Assembly: GCA_963744875.1 (NCBI GenBank)
Contig: CAVUVQ010000010.1
Location: 1 to 64,000, forward strand
DNA from: JACDAE01 sp963744875
Lineage (GTDB): Bacteria > Chloroflexota > Ktedonobacteria > Ktedonobacterales > Ktedonobacteraceae
Length of the DNA: 64,000 nt
Direction: 5' to 3'
In this document: positions 26,336 to 36,073 of the stretch, piece by piece
How the letters are laid out: each line of letters starts with the position of its first letter
Numbering within the stretch: position 1 is the stretch's first letter
Notes under the pieces: generated by a model
Told to the model about the DNA's origin: nothing
The model's input: only the letters and a program-made list of their open reading frames with translations
Database searches by the model: none
Program-made: the position numbers and the translations under genes

Positions 26336-27308
26336 TTAGCGCCCCTTTCCGCCACCAACCCACGCATTAGGCACAGGAACAGTCTGCAAAATCTCATCAA
26401 GCACCGCCGTCGAAGTAATCGAGCGGACACGTGCAGCAGGAGTCACAATAATGCGGTGCGCCAACGTTGGCTTCGCTAATAATTTGACATCATCAGGGAT
26501 GACATACCCACGCCCACGCATAGCTGCCAGCGCCTGCGAAGCTCGGAACAGCGCAAGTGAGCCACGAGGACTTGCCCCCAGATAGATATTTGCATGTGAT
26601 GCGCGTCGCATTCGCTATCGCCACAATATATTCACGTATCGATGGATCAACATGAATTGAACGCACCTGCTGTTGAATGAGGACCAGTTCTTCTGCCGTC
26701 ATAATCTGCGCCAGATCTTCAAGAGGATGGTGATGCTGGTGGCTATCCAGAATATTCATTTCATCCGCTGCTTTGGGATAGCCCAGGCTAATGTTCATCA
26801 TAAAGCGATCAAGCTGGGCTTCTGGCAAGGGAAAGGTACCTTCATATTCGATGGGGTTCTGCGTCGCCATGACCATAAAAGGTTCGGGAAGACGATAGGA
26901 TATGCCATCGACGGTGATCTGGCTCTCTTCCATCGCTTCCAGCAAAGCTGATTGTGTCTTAGGGGTTGCGCGATTAATTTCATCGGCCAGCACAATCTGC
27001 GCCATAATCGGGCCGGGCCGGAACTCAAAATTGCTCGTCTTCTGATTATAGATTGAAACGCCTGTTACATCGCTAGGCAACAGGTCAGGGGTAAATTGGA
27101 TGCGTTTAAAGGTGCACCCAATTGAACGGGCAATTGCTTTGGTAAGGACGGTTTTGCCAACTCCGGGCACATCTTCAATCAGCACATGCCCATCACAAAT
27201 CACCGCGATCAGGCTAAAGGCAACTGGCTCAGCCTTGCCAACAATAACGCGCTCAACATTCGCTACGACCCGTTGTACGGCGGTCGCTAAATCCTGTACA
27301 GACTGCAT
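26336..27308 (-). CDS. MoxR-family AAA ATPase (one frameshift)
   Basis: Chaperone-like AAA+ ATPase. Walker A is EDVPGVGKTVLTKAIA, Walker B is IVLADEINRATPKTQSALLEAM, sensor 1 is VMATQNPIEYEGTFPLPEAQ. The lid helices are in the second frame (ANIYLGASPRGSLALFRASQ, GYVIPDDVKLLAKPTLAHRI). The first frame leaves the alignment at IANATRIT near 26,600 and the second picks up there, so one base is gained or lost. ATG 27308 opens MQSVQDLATAVQRV. It is the first gene of the MoxR-DUF58-transglutaminase operon, a set conserved in many bacteria and thought to act on envelope proteins. Confidence 0.85.
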
Positions 27309-27667
27309 ATTTACTCAGCTCCAAATCGAGGCTTCCACCTTTATGGACTTGCCGCTCTTAAACCTATAACAATCTAGTGTATCTCATAACAATACGAAGG
27401 TACAAGGGATAGGAAAGAACATGTGTACGACAGAGACGATCCAGGCACCAATTCGTCTTCTAGTATGTACGCACTTTGATCTCCTTTTGTTGCACACTTT
27501 TTCTGAAAGTACTTCCCACACATTGAACGGGGCTAAAACAGATTCCGATACCTGTGACTACGACTCATATGGGGACGGAGCAAACGCCGCTTCTGTGTTG
27601 GGGGCTATTCCTGAAAGCAAGAGTATGCTATGATAGGCACGCATTAATCTGTTATTACGGTGGGACT
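27309..27667. other. Intergenic region between divergent moxR-like and acylphosphatase genes
   Basis: About 360 bp. A 70-codon frame (27421-27633) has an SD-like AGGAAAG but no recognisable domain and unusual composition, so I do not call it. The region should hold promoters on both strands. Confidence 0.35.
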
Positions 27668-27967
27668 ATGAGCCAGAATGAGGCAAACAACAACATAGAG
27701 GAACTGCATGCCATCGTACGCGGCTATGTGCAAGGGGTCGGCTTTCGCTATTTTGTGGTCCAGAAAGCACTGGCCCTGGGCTTGCGTGGTTATGCACGCA
27801 ACGAAAGCAACGGCGACGTAGAAGTCCTTGCTCAGGGAACACGACCAGCCCTTGAACGCCTTCTCACTCTTCTGCGTCAGGGACCTGGATCTGCTGAGGT
27901 AGACGAGGTACAGACGAACTGGCGCACGCCAACCGAATATATGAGCGGCTTTCATGTGCGCTGGTGA
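27668..27967 (+). CDS. Acylphosphatase
   Basis: 99 aa, the standard size. Hydrolyses acyl-phosphates such as acetyl phosphate or carbamoyl phosphate in the cytoplasm. The phosphate loop with the catalytic Arg is VRGYVQGVGFRYFV, and the catalytic Asn is in RGYARNESNGDVEV. A longer frame exists upstream, but homology begins at ATG 27668, preceded by a GGTGGGA SD. Followed by gatC after 24 bp. Confidence 0.9.
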   Translation: MSQNEANNNIEELHAIVRGYVQGVGFRYFVVQKALALGLRGYARNESNGDVEVLAQGTRPALERLLTLLRQGPGSAEVDEVQTNWRTPTEYMSGFHVRW

Positions 27968-27991
27968 TATATATAAAGAGGGTACGTTAAA

Positions 27992-28282
27992 ATGATTGAT
28001 CGCGAAATGGTACAACATGTAGCCAAACTCGCCAGGTTAGGCCTGAGCGAGGAGGACATTGAAACCTTTGGAAGCCAACTCTCCGTTATCCTGGAGAACA
28101 TTCATATTCTACAAGAGGCCGATGTCAGCGGTGTCTCACCTACGGCGCATGCCTCACGCCTCACCAATATTATGCGCCTGGATGTTCCACGACCATCGTA
28201 TCCACCAGAAATTTTACTTGCTAATGCGCCCGACCAGGAGGATAACTGCCTGAAAGTGAACGCGGTGTTGGAGGGAGAGTAA
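27992..28282 (+). CDS. gatC: Asp/Glu-tRNA amidotransferase subunit C
   Basis: 96 aa. Stabilises GatA and GatB in the complex that converts misacylated Glu-tRNA(Gln) or Asp-tRNA(Asn) to the amide. Family landmarks: VQHVAKLARLGLSEEDIETF at the N terminus, ILENIHILQEADVSGV in the middle, and LRPD-like NAPDQEDNCLKVNAVLEGE at the end. It is 7 bp ahead of gatA. gatB is not in the window. Confidence 0.93.
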   Translation: MIDREMVQHVAKLARLGLSEEDIETFGSQLSVILENIHILQEADVSGVSPTAHASRLTNIMRLDVPRPSYPPEILLANAPDQEDNCLKVNAVLEGE

Positions 28283-28289
28283 TACACTT

Positions 28290-29746
28290 ATGACAGAACT
28301 TTATGAATTAACGATTTCAGAGGCGGCGGACCTGCTGCGGCAAAAGAAAATCTCTGCGGTCGAATTAACGCAGGCGCATCTTGAACGTATCCGTGCAGTT
28401 GAGCCAGAGGTACGCGCATTTACGCTCGTGACCGATGAACTGGCCCTGCAACAAGCGGAGGAAGCGGATCGCCGTTTCGCCAGTGGAGAGCACCTCTTCC
28501 CACTGACCGGCATTCCTATCGCCATCAAAGACGTGATCTGCACCAAAGACATCACTACAACCTGCGGCTCTCGTATGCTGGAACACTTCAAGCCGCCCTA
28601 TGATGCCACGGTTATGAAACGCCTCAATGAGATCGGCATCGTCATGGTGGGCAAGACCAACATGGACGAATTCGCCATGGGTTCCTCCACCGAGCATTCG
28701 GCGTTCTTTCCCACCCACAATCCCTGGGATCTGGAACGTGCGCCAGGTGGCAGCAGTGGTGGGTCGGCGGCGGCGGTGGCGGCAGGTATGGCGATGGGTT
28801 CCTATGGAAGCGATACAGGTGGATCTATCCGCCAACCAGCTTCACTGTGCAACTGGTGGGGCTCAAGCCAACCTATGGGCGCGTCTCACGTTTTGGACTG
28901 GTCGCCTTTGGCTCATCCCTCGATCAGATTGGCCCCTTTGCACGCAATGCACAGGATGCCGCACTTCTGCTGCAAGCCATTGCCGGCAATGATCCGTTGG
29001 ATGGCACAAGTTCGCCTAACCCTGTACCAGACTATAGTAAAGCACTGAATGGCGACATCAAGGGATTAAAAATCGGCGTACCCGAAGAATACTGGGTGGA
29101 AGGAACACAGCCCGGCGTTGTTAGTGCTGTACGTGCAGACATCGAACACTTGCGTGAAATGGGTGCGGAAGTCAGCCCCGTCTCCTTACCCTACACAAAA
29201 TACGGTGTTGCCGCCTACTACATCATCGCACCAGCCGAAGCGAGCGCAAACCTGGCCCGTTACGATGGCGTCAAGTATGGCTACTCGTATCGCGATACCT
29301 CAGAGATGTGGGATGCGATGGAGAAGACACGCCAGTTTGGTTTTGGGGCGGAGGTCAAGCGGCGTATCATGCTCGGCACATACGCACTCTCGGCAGGCTA
29401 CTACGACGCTTACTACAAACAGGCGGAGAAGGTCAGGACATTGATTACGCACGATTTCGAGCAGGCCTTTGAGCGCTTTGATGTTCTGGTCAGTCCCGCA
29501 TCACCAACCGTCGCATTCAAAATTGGCGAAATCTCCGATCCTTATCAGATGTACTTGCAAGATGTATTCACTATTCCCGCCAATCTGGCAGGCATCTGTG
29601 GCGTCTCTATTCCCGGCGGCTTCAGCGAAGGGCTGCCTGTCGGCCTGCAACTGCTGGGAAGAGCGTTTGGTGAAGAGAGCATCTTACGCGTGGCCGACGC
29701 CTTTGAGCGCGTCACAGATTATCACAGGAAATGGCCGAAATTGTAA
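28290..29746 (+). CDS. gatA: Asp/Glu-tRNA amidotransferase subunit A (one frameshift)
   Basis: Glutaminase/amidase subunit. The catalytic triad is all present: Lys in GIPIAIKDVI, cis-Ser and Ser in GGSSGGSAAAVAAGMAMGS and GSDTGGSIRQPAS. The first frame reads correctly to SLCN near 28,850 and then turns to WWGSSQP, while the second frame continues LVGLKPTYGRVSRFGLVAFG to a normal C terminus. One missing C in AACCTGG explains it. GatA is essential in organisms lacking the direct synthetases, so the break is most likely a sequence error. Total reconstructed length is about 486 aa, normal for the family. Confidence 0.9.
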
Positions 29747-29750
29747 AGCG

Positions 29751-29853
29751 ACGCGGGATAATAAATGGCACCCGTACACCATTGGAGGGGTGCATGGATG
29801 ATTGCCTTTCCATACCAATCAATGGTGTACGGGTGCCATTTATTATCCCGCGT
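29751..29853. repeat. Long inverted-repeat element (family B)
   Basis: Perfect 34-bp arms (29751-29784 and 29820-29853) around a 35-bp loop. The arm starts ACGCGGGATAATAAATGGCA. It begins 4 bp after the gatA stop and could end transcription, but its length and perfect symmetry point to a miniature mobile or REP-like element. No second copy is in the window. Confidence 0.85.
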
Positions 29854-29943
29854 TCGTGACCCGATAATCCTGCGTCGACAACCAATAAAATTAACAATAA
29901 CAGCAATAAATTTAAAATATGCGAATAAACAGAGGAATGCGCT

Positions 29944-30924
29944 ATGAAACGTCGTTCTTTTATTATCATCTTATTGGCACTGCTACTTCTTATCATCCTT
30001 CTCATACCGGTCATGGCCTTCACGCCTGTGGGCGCACACGTTATTGCAACGCTGTCTCCACCAACGGCCACACCATCTCCTACGCCCATTCCACCTACGC
30101 CGACGCCATTTCCCACACCCAGACCCGTGCTAACTGTACGTGGTACACCTCCTGTGCTCAGGCTGCCGCTTCCTACTTGATTGATATGGATACAGGAAAT
30201 ATTTTAGAAAACGTTAATGGCTATAAACCGCTCCCTATGGCAAGCACAACAAAGATCATGACCGCATTGATTGCTATTGAGTCTGGCAACTTGACCAGCC
30301 AGTTACAGTCACGCAGGCGGAACTGGACCAGGTGCCAGCCGATGCCAGCAGTGCGGTCTGGTAGCTGGAGAAACGTTAACATTGAGGCAACTGCTCTATG
30401 GTCTGATGCTCCCTTCAGGCGATGATGCGGCGCTCGTGATCGCTATGCGAAAGCGGTTCCACGGATCAATTTGTGACACTCATGAACCTTTTTTCGAACG
30501 TTTACATCTCTTTCAAACGCATTATGACAATCCCCATGGCCTTAATCTGAGCAGGCGACCAGAAGCATTACACGAGTGCATCCGATCTTGCACGACTGGC
30601 AGAGTACGCTATGCATATTCCACTTTTTGCCCAGATTGTGCAGACACAGACATATATTTGCCTGCAACAGCCGGGCATCAGGCGCATAAATGGACTCAAT
30701 ACCGATACATTGCTTGGCACCTATGCGGGACAATTGGCAGTTAAGACGGGCATACGGATGCGGCTGGTTGGTGCCTGGTATTCGCCGCAACGCGAGATGG
30801 TCATCACCTCTTCGGCGTTGTGCTGAATGATCCAACTGAGGCACAACGAGATAAAGATGCCACGATCCTATTGAACTGGGGGTTTGCATTGCCAATGTTA
30901 CCTCCTTCACCATCAGGGTTATAA
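29944..30924 (+). pseudogene. D-alanyl-D-alanine carboxypeptidase-like penicillin-binding protein, many frameshifts
   Basis: A secreted serine DD-peptidase of the DacA group, readable only across several frames. The order is right: signal/anchor helix (FIIILLALLLLIILLIPVMA), a Pro/Thr-rich spacer, SxxK in PMASTTKIMTALIAIESGN, SxD in LMLPSGDDAALVIA, and KTG in LAVKTG near 30,740, ending PMLPPSPSGL at 30924. At least six frame changes are needed (near 30155, 30310, 30360, 30450, 30490, 30590 and beyond). This is far more than in neighbours, so either the sequence here is poor or the gene is truly decayed. Upstream and downstream essential genes also carry indels, which favours poor sequence. 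Confidence 0.75.
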
Positions 30925-31024
30925 CTCCATAAAGATGAGCCGCTTTTTCTGTTGTCAGGTTACGGCAAACATGGTAAAATAGTCATACTTACTAGTACCA
31001 TAATTTTGAATAGAGTATAATAAT

Positions 31025-32323
31025 ATGCGTTACGCCATCTTTACTGATATCCATGCAAATCTGGAAGCATTAGAAACTGTGCTTGCAAAAATTGACGAGC
31101 TGGCCCAGAAAGGAACCTATAGACCAGATCTGGTTCCTGGGAGATCTTGTGGGCTACGGTCCAAATCCTAATGAATGTATAGTTAAACTATCGTGAACGT
31201 ACCAATGTCATTATTGCAGGAAATCATGATTGGGCGGCGGTTGGAAAGATTGACCTGGAGGATTTCAGCGAAGCTGCCCGCATTTCTGCTGAATGGACGG
31301 CGCAGCAACTTACTGAAGAACATCGCGAGTTTCTTACCAATTTGCCAGAACGCATTGAAATCGACGACTGCACCCTGGTCCATGGAAGCCCCTATGGGCC
31401 TCTCTGGGAATATCTCACCTCAGAAGTCCTGGCGGAACGTAGCTTTCCAATATTTTGCCACGCGCTTCTGCTTTGTCGGCCATACCCATGTTCCAATTAT
31501 TTTTCAGCAACCTGATACCATTGCCACAACTGCAACCCATCCACTTGCAAATGACCAGAACAACGTGTCACTCCCTGGCTTTGGTGACGAGGATGAGCAC
31601 GACTGAGGAAAGACAAACGAGAGCGACGATGATGATACAACTGAACTGGCCGCCGTACGTCCTCAACAACAAACGACGAAAGCTACGCAGAAAACGCTTC
31701 GGTCGCCACTGATCCTCTGCAAAACTCTATTGCCGACGCGACAGAAGAAGTTGCAAAACTGCATCAGCAGATGGCCGACGACGATCCTGACGTGTTAGCT
31801 GAGTCCAGAAGAGACAGGCACCCTGTTGCAAGAAGAGGAACGGAAGGGCGATAGAGGACGATGAGGACTCCACTCAGAAGAAACAGCACAAGGACGACGA
31901 GGAGTCTGATCCAGAATTAGCAAGCGAGGATAGTTCTTCTGAGGATGAAGATGATAGTGTGCAGGAAACAGAGATCACTTCGGAAGAGACCATTCAGAGT
32001 GCTGAGGACCGTCTCAACGAGGAGATTGAGGAGCTGCTGGCATTATTGGGATTGAGCCAGAGTATGGTCAATGTCACAAACGAAATGGTCATACCTCCAG
32101 AGGGAGACTGGCAGGCTCCGGATGACTATCGCGCTATCGTCAATCCGGGTGGAGTTGGGCAGCCACGCGATGGCGATCCACGTGCATCCTTCATGATCTA
32201 TGATACTGAGCGAGGCATCACCTTCTATCGCATCTCCGTATCCCTTCGAGAAAACTCAGCAGAAGATCATCAAGGTTGGTCTGCCACGCTATCTGGCGAC
32301 ACGCCTCGCGTATGGTCGTTAAT
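31025..32323 (+). pseudogene. Calcineurin-like metallophosphoesterase with an acidic insertion, several frameshifts
   Basis: A YfcE-like phosphoesterase readable in pieces. The N terminus is MRYAIFTDIHANLEALE, then in other frames FLGDLVGYGPNPNECI, VIIAGNHDWAAVG, LVHGSPYGP, FVGHTHVPIIFQ and, 200 codons later, YRAIVNPGGVGQPRDGDPRA. The end is VGLPRYLATRLAYGR, stop 32321-32323. All metal-binding motifs are there. The unusual part is the region about 31,515-32,100, which codes in every plausible frame for Asp/Glu-rich, low-complexity protein (DEDEHD, SDDDDTTE, DEDSTQKK, SSEDEDDS). It sits between the GHTH metal motif and the NPGSVGQPR strand, where relatives have a short loop. Frame breaks resemble those in adjoining genes. 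Confidence 0.75.
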
Positions 32324-32408
32324 TCATTTCAAGCCTGAAGTGGGGCGTGGATGCGCATGAAGCACTCTCTAAGGAAGATATCACCCAACAGAGAAACAAA
32401 ATAGTTAT

Positions 32409-33095
32409 ATGAAATTGATCATTGGCCTGGGCAATCCAGGCCCACAATACGAGCAAACGCGCCACAATGTCGGTTTTCGCGTCGTAGACAGGCTCGCAGA
32501 GCAACAAAAGTGGTCATGGGAACGCCGAGGCAGGGCAATGCTTGCGAATGGAAACTATCGGTTCCGAAAAAGTCGTGCTTATCAAACCTCTCACCTTTAT
32601 GAACAATAGCGGAGAGGCCGTAGGCGAACTGGTACGCTGGTACAAAGTACAGCCAGAAGATGTACTTATTGTCTACGACGAGCTTGATCTTCCCCTTGGC
32701 AAGGTACGGCTACGCAGTAATGGCAGTGCAGGAGGACATAATGGGCTGAATAGTATTATTCACCACCTGCACACCAACCAGTTTCCTCGTCTACGGGTGG
32801 GCATTGGACGCCCTGCCAATAATCGCATGGACACCGTTGATTATGTACTGGGTGCTCCCAGGGGGACGAGCGCATCATGCTAGCAGGCGGTGAAGATAGG
32901 GCTATTGAGGCAATTCCCTTGATTATTCGTCAGGGAATCGCGACCACCATGAATCTCATTAACGCCGACCCGGAAGCTCAACAAAAAGCGGAAGAGAAAC
33001 GCCGTCAGCAGCAGGAACGTCGCGAACAGGAACGTCTACGCCGCGAGGCCGAAAAACGCGGGCGGCTGGATGAAGAAGAAACCCCACCCGCTTAA
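32409..33095 (+). CDS. pth: Peptidyl-tRNA hydrolase (two frameshifts)
   Basis: Releases peptides from peptidyl-tRNA; essential in bacteria. The catalytic His lies in YEQTRHNVGFRVVD, and PLTFMNNSGEAVG, DELDLPLGKVRLR and GSAGGHNGLNSI complete the fold. The first break is in GGAAAC near 32,553 (one A too many), the second in the G run near 32,867 (one G missing); both are homopolymers, pointing to sequence error. The tail after the fold is unusual for the family: about 35 residues of Gln/Glu/Arg-rich helix (EEKRRQQQERREQERLRR). ATG 32409 begins MKLIIGLGNPGPQ. Confidence 0.92.
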
Positions 33096-33198
33096 CCCTG
33101 GTTTCAGTACCTTCAAGCGAGTCGAGAAAGATTGGGAGTTCCAACCGCCTCCAACGGAGAAAGTATCCCTGATTGTACTTAGGGAGAACGCAACGCGT

Positions 33199-33600
33199 TT
33201 AACTTGCTTCTCCCAATAATCGGTATACCACCTGCTCCAGATGATCTAGATCAAAGGGCTTGGGCACAATGGCATCAACATGGAGGTCTGAAAGTGTCTG
33301 ACTACGAACGGCGCTCAGCAATATAATGGGTGGGAGCGCCTTTTTGCGTTTCTTTGCCTCAATATGCAATGCCTGAACGAGGCCTGCTCCATTGAGAAGT
33401 GGCATCATCAGATCGGTCATCACCAGGATTGGCCAATGCTCAAGAGCTTTTGCAAGCGCCTGCTGCCCGTTGTAAGCAACCAGAGGTGTATAACCCAACT
33501 CCATGACAAACTCGGCAAGCGTCTCCGCAATAGAGATCTCATCGTCTACAATGAGAATCATATGCGGTTCCTTTGTGCCACGTGCAGGCTCTTTCCTCAT
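33199..33600 (-). CDS. Single-domain response regulator
   Basis: 133 aa, a receiver domain alone. Acidic pocket IVDDEIS, phospho-acceptor Asp in VMTDLMMPLLNG, Thr/Ser position in LLSAVRS, and Lys in VPKPFDL are all present. It starts right at the end of the KaiC-like gene (the stop at 33603 and ATG 33600 are back to back), with GGGGGAAGG inside that gene as SD, so the two are translationally coupled. A second Met at MILIVDD is a possible start. It likely acts with the KaiC-like protein, since such pairs occur in other bacteria. Confidence 0.88.
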   Translation of the reverse strand: MRKEPARGTKEPHMILIVDDEISIAETLAEFVMELGYTPLVAYNGQQALAKALEHWPILVMTDLMMPLLNGAGLVQALHIEAKKRKKALPPIILLSAVRSQTLSDLHVDAIVPKPFDLDHLEQVVYRLLGEAS

Positions 33601-33602
33601 AA

Positions 33603-35165
33603 CTATCCTTCCCCCAATAAGGAAGAAAGATTTCCCGTCTTGCGTCCCGCTTGCTCTTCAGCCAGGCCAGCCAGAACTTCTTCCCCACTTTCTTCACTCG
33701 TGAGCACACGGATACCTTCTGGAGCAGTAACCACAAATTCGCGTAGCCTGTAATCATGGATAGAAAAACGCATCTTAGGAATTGAGAGAATACGATGTAA
33801 CTTACCCCGATAAGCCTGCTGTTGCAATAGCAGCACATTTTCTGCCAGAATTCCCAGTGCATCTACAGAAAAATCCAGTTGAGTAGCAATACTCTTGGAG
33901 GCTTCTTTGATTACCAATAGGGTCACACCACGAGTCCGCAGTGCAGCCAGGAGTGCGGCCAGAAAATTCGAGGTTCGTTCCGCACCATTATTCTCCAGCA
34001 CTGCGCGTTCCAGTTCTGCAATACTATCAATGACTATACGACGTGCCCCGGTACGCTCTACAGCTGTAAGCAGTTCAGCCGCGACCTGGTCCGGATCCAA
34101 TTCAACAGGTTCCCAACGCTGCAAAGTAAGCCCACCATCTGGCATGAGAGCTTTACGCAATTGGGAACCCAGATCAAAGGCATCAGCCTTATGCACAAGC
34201 TGCTCGCCAGTCTCACGAAAGCCAAGAAAAACTGCTGCTTCCCCACGGCTCACGCCAGTGAGAGCAAATTGCAGGGCAAGTAGAGTTTTGCCCGTTCCCA
34301 CACTACCAATGAGTAAAGTGCTGGTATGGCGCGTAAGGCCGCCACCAAGAAGGGTATCGAGTTCTGGCAGCCCAAAGGTTGCACGTTCTGGCATAGCTGT
34401 GTCTTCGGCGTTATCATGCCAACCTGTAAAAGTTGCACTTTTGCTCCAACTCTCCAGGCGAGGGAAAATATGTACGCCCTCCGCACTCAGCATCAGGCTA
34501 TGCCGTCCTGGTAATGGGGCACGCCCACGCACTTTGAGCACTTCCATACTGCGCAATGCACGCACACCCTGCAAAGAAAAATATAGGCCAATCAATGCGT
34601 CCCCTGTAGTCATCTCTGGGAAAAGCGAAGGATCACGAGGATCGGCCTCCGTTGTAATCAAAGTGGTCGTTCCGCGTAAGCTCAGACGGGTACCCAGATC
34701 GTAGAGAAGCTGACGTGTTGCCATGAAATCAGTTTCCATACCCCGCATGCCTTGAAAACCATCCAGAACAACTATATTTGCACGCGTCTGATGAACAGCC
34801 GCGACAATCTCCTGAGCCGTTGTAGGTTTTCCTTGTGTCAGAAACTGCTGTAAGCTGAAGATCTGCACCCCGCTCCCGACCAGTTCAGGCGCGAAAAAAC
34901 TATAGGAGCGCAGGTGATCAAGCAGTTTTGTCGTCGGCTCCGAAAGCGCAGTCAAGAGCAGAGCTTGTTGGCCACGTTGTGCAGCAGCAAAAGCAATCTG
35001 ACTTGCCAGGGTGGTCTTGCCGCTACCCGGTGGGCCAAGGATAATTGCCAGTGCGCCCTGGGGCAATCCGCCACCTAACACCCTATCTAGTTGAGGAACG
35101 CCTGACGATAGAAGCGCTCCCTGGGATGAAAGCCCTGAGGTGGCATCAAATGGTGGTGTACTCAC
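33603..35165 (-). CDS. Tandem KaiC-like RecA-fold ATPase
   Basis: 520 aa with two KaiC/RAD55 domains. Domain 1 starts GVPQLDRVLGGGLPQGAL with Walker A GPPGSGKTT; domain 2 starts GLPELDTLLGGGLTRHTS with Walker A GSVGTGKT and continues FLGFRETGEQLVHKAD. Walker B-like strands are NIVVLDGFQGM and RIVIDSIAELE. The duplicated architecture matches KaiC, but the clock phosphosites are not evident, so a general signalling ATPase is likelier. The frame runs back to 35336, across the tRNA on the other strand. GTG 35165, after GAGGG, avoids that and is preferred. Coupled to the receiver gene downstream. Confidence 0.85.
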   Translation of the reverse strand: MSTPPFDATSGLSSQGALLSSGVPQLDRVLGGGLPQGALAIILGPPGSGKTTLASQIAFAAAQRGQQALLLTALSEPTTKLLDHLRSYSFFAPELVGSGVQIFSLQQFLTQGKPTTAQEIVAAVHQTRANIVVLDGFQGMRGMETDFMATRQLLYDLGTRLSLRGTTTLITTEADPRDPSLFPEMTTGDALIGLYFSLQGVRALRSMEVLKVRGRAPLPGRHSLMLSAEGVHIFPRLESWSKSATFTGWHDNAEDTAMPERATFGLPELDTLLGGGLTRHTSTLLIGSVGTGKTLLALQFALTGVSRGEAAVFLGFRETGEQLVHKADAFDLGSQLRKALMPDGGLTLQRWEPVELDPDQVAAELLTAVERTGARRIVIDSIAELERAVLENNGAERTSNFLAALLAALRTRGVTLLVIKEASKSIATQLDFSVDALGILAENVLLLQQQAYRGKLHRILSIPKMRFSIHDYRLREFVVTAPEGIRVLTSEESGEEVLAGLAEEQAGRKTGNLSSLLGEG

Positions 35166-35294
35166 AAGTCCCTCACTATAACATGTTATCAAAGATAGTA
35201 TGCCATAGTCGGACCTCAGAATGCAACGTGAAGCATATTTACATTCCAAAAACCTCTTGCCATGCAGTGATTGACCTGCTATACTATCTCTGAC

Positions 35295-35367
35295 GACAGT
35301 GTAGCTCAATGGATAGAGTGTGTGTCTCCGGAACACAAGGTTGCGGGTTCGACCCCCGCCACTGTCA
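35295..35367 (+). tRNA. tRNA-Arg (anticodon CCG)
   Basis: Full cloverleaf: acceptor GACAGTG/CACTGTC, D stem GCTC/GAGT, anticodon stem TGTGT/ACACA around loop CTCCGGA (anticodon CCG), T arm GCGGG TTCGACC CCCGC. Discriminator A at 35367. The 3' CCA is not encoded. It reads CGG codons. Confidence 0.95.
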
Positions 35368-35388
35368 TTACAGCCCTGCTCACACGGA

Positions 35389-35820
35389 TTATTTTTCTTC
35401 CTCTACATCGGCAATCATCCCCAATTCAGGGATCTCTCCCTCGTTTTCTACTTCGAACAGATGAGCAAAATTTGCGGGAAGTTGAGCACGCACATCATCT
35501 ATCTCACCCACTGTAACCACTTCAGCCAGCAATCCAATTACTATACGAGCATGGAACTCAGCATCCGCAAGTGAAACACCTTCACGATCACTCACACGAA
35601 GAAAAAATTCATCCAGCCCATAACTCTCTCCATGAGTGATAGGGGTATACATAAAATCTGCCAGTTCGGCTGGAAGTTGGGCTGCAAGATCATGCGCCTC
35701 ATTTCCCTCCAGCCGTTCAGCAAGAGTTGAGAGGATGGCCTTTGCTGCATTCACAGCCTCGTCGCTCGTTTCAAGGCGTGCACGTTTGCGCACCTTCCCG
35801 ATAAACTCTTCATATTTCAT
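35389..35820 (-). CDS. DUF2267 domain protein
   Basis: 143 aa, soluble, acidic. Two copies of the DUF2267 helical unit: KYEEFIGKVRKRARLETSDE..ALST..ERL..NEAHDLAAQLPAEL and EFFLRVSDREGVSLADAE..VIGLLAEVVTVGEIDDVRAQLPANF. The C-terminal end is acidic. The family has no settled function. ATG 35820 with GGAG is chosen over the frame start at 35847. It lies 21 bp past the tRNA on the opposite strand. Confidence 0.8.
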   Translation of the reverse strand: MKYEEFIGKVRKRARLETSDEAVNAAKAILSTLAERLEGNEAHDLAAQLPAELADFMYTPITHGESYGLDEFFLRVSDREGVSLADAEFHARIVIGLLAEVVTVGEIDDVRAQLPANFAHLFEVENEGEIPELGMIADVEEEK

Positions 35821-36073
35821 CGCATCTATTCTCCTATCTTTTAGCAAAGCTTTTCTGCTCTTATTTTACCTGTATCACGATTAGCCAGCGGCAAAAGTTT
35901 CCATCTTTAGCCATCTCATTCAGCACAAATCCTCTGTACTCTTCATAACTTGCAAAAACATTCTTTACATTTTATTTTTTAAAAATACTTATTTTTGTGA
36001 ATTGACATCTATTATATTTCCATGTATGCTTGCAATGAAGAAAAAGAGGGGCAAGGTAGTATCAGGAGGAAAG

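Noticed and set aside
27421..27633. A 70-codon plus-strand frame with an SD-like AGGAAAG
   Set aside because: No domain, odd composition, and it sits where the promoters of two divergent genes are expected.
33603..35165. Circadian clock KaiC proper
   Set aside because: No kaiA/kaiB nearby and no clear clock phosphosites; kept as KaiC-like only.
35166..35336. N-terminal extension of the KaiC-like gene to 35336
   Set aside because: It would run antisense through the tRNA-Arg gene and has no SD, while GTG 35165 has one.
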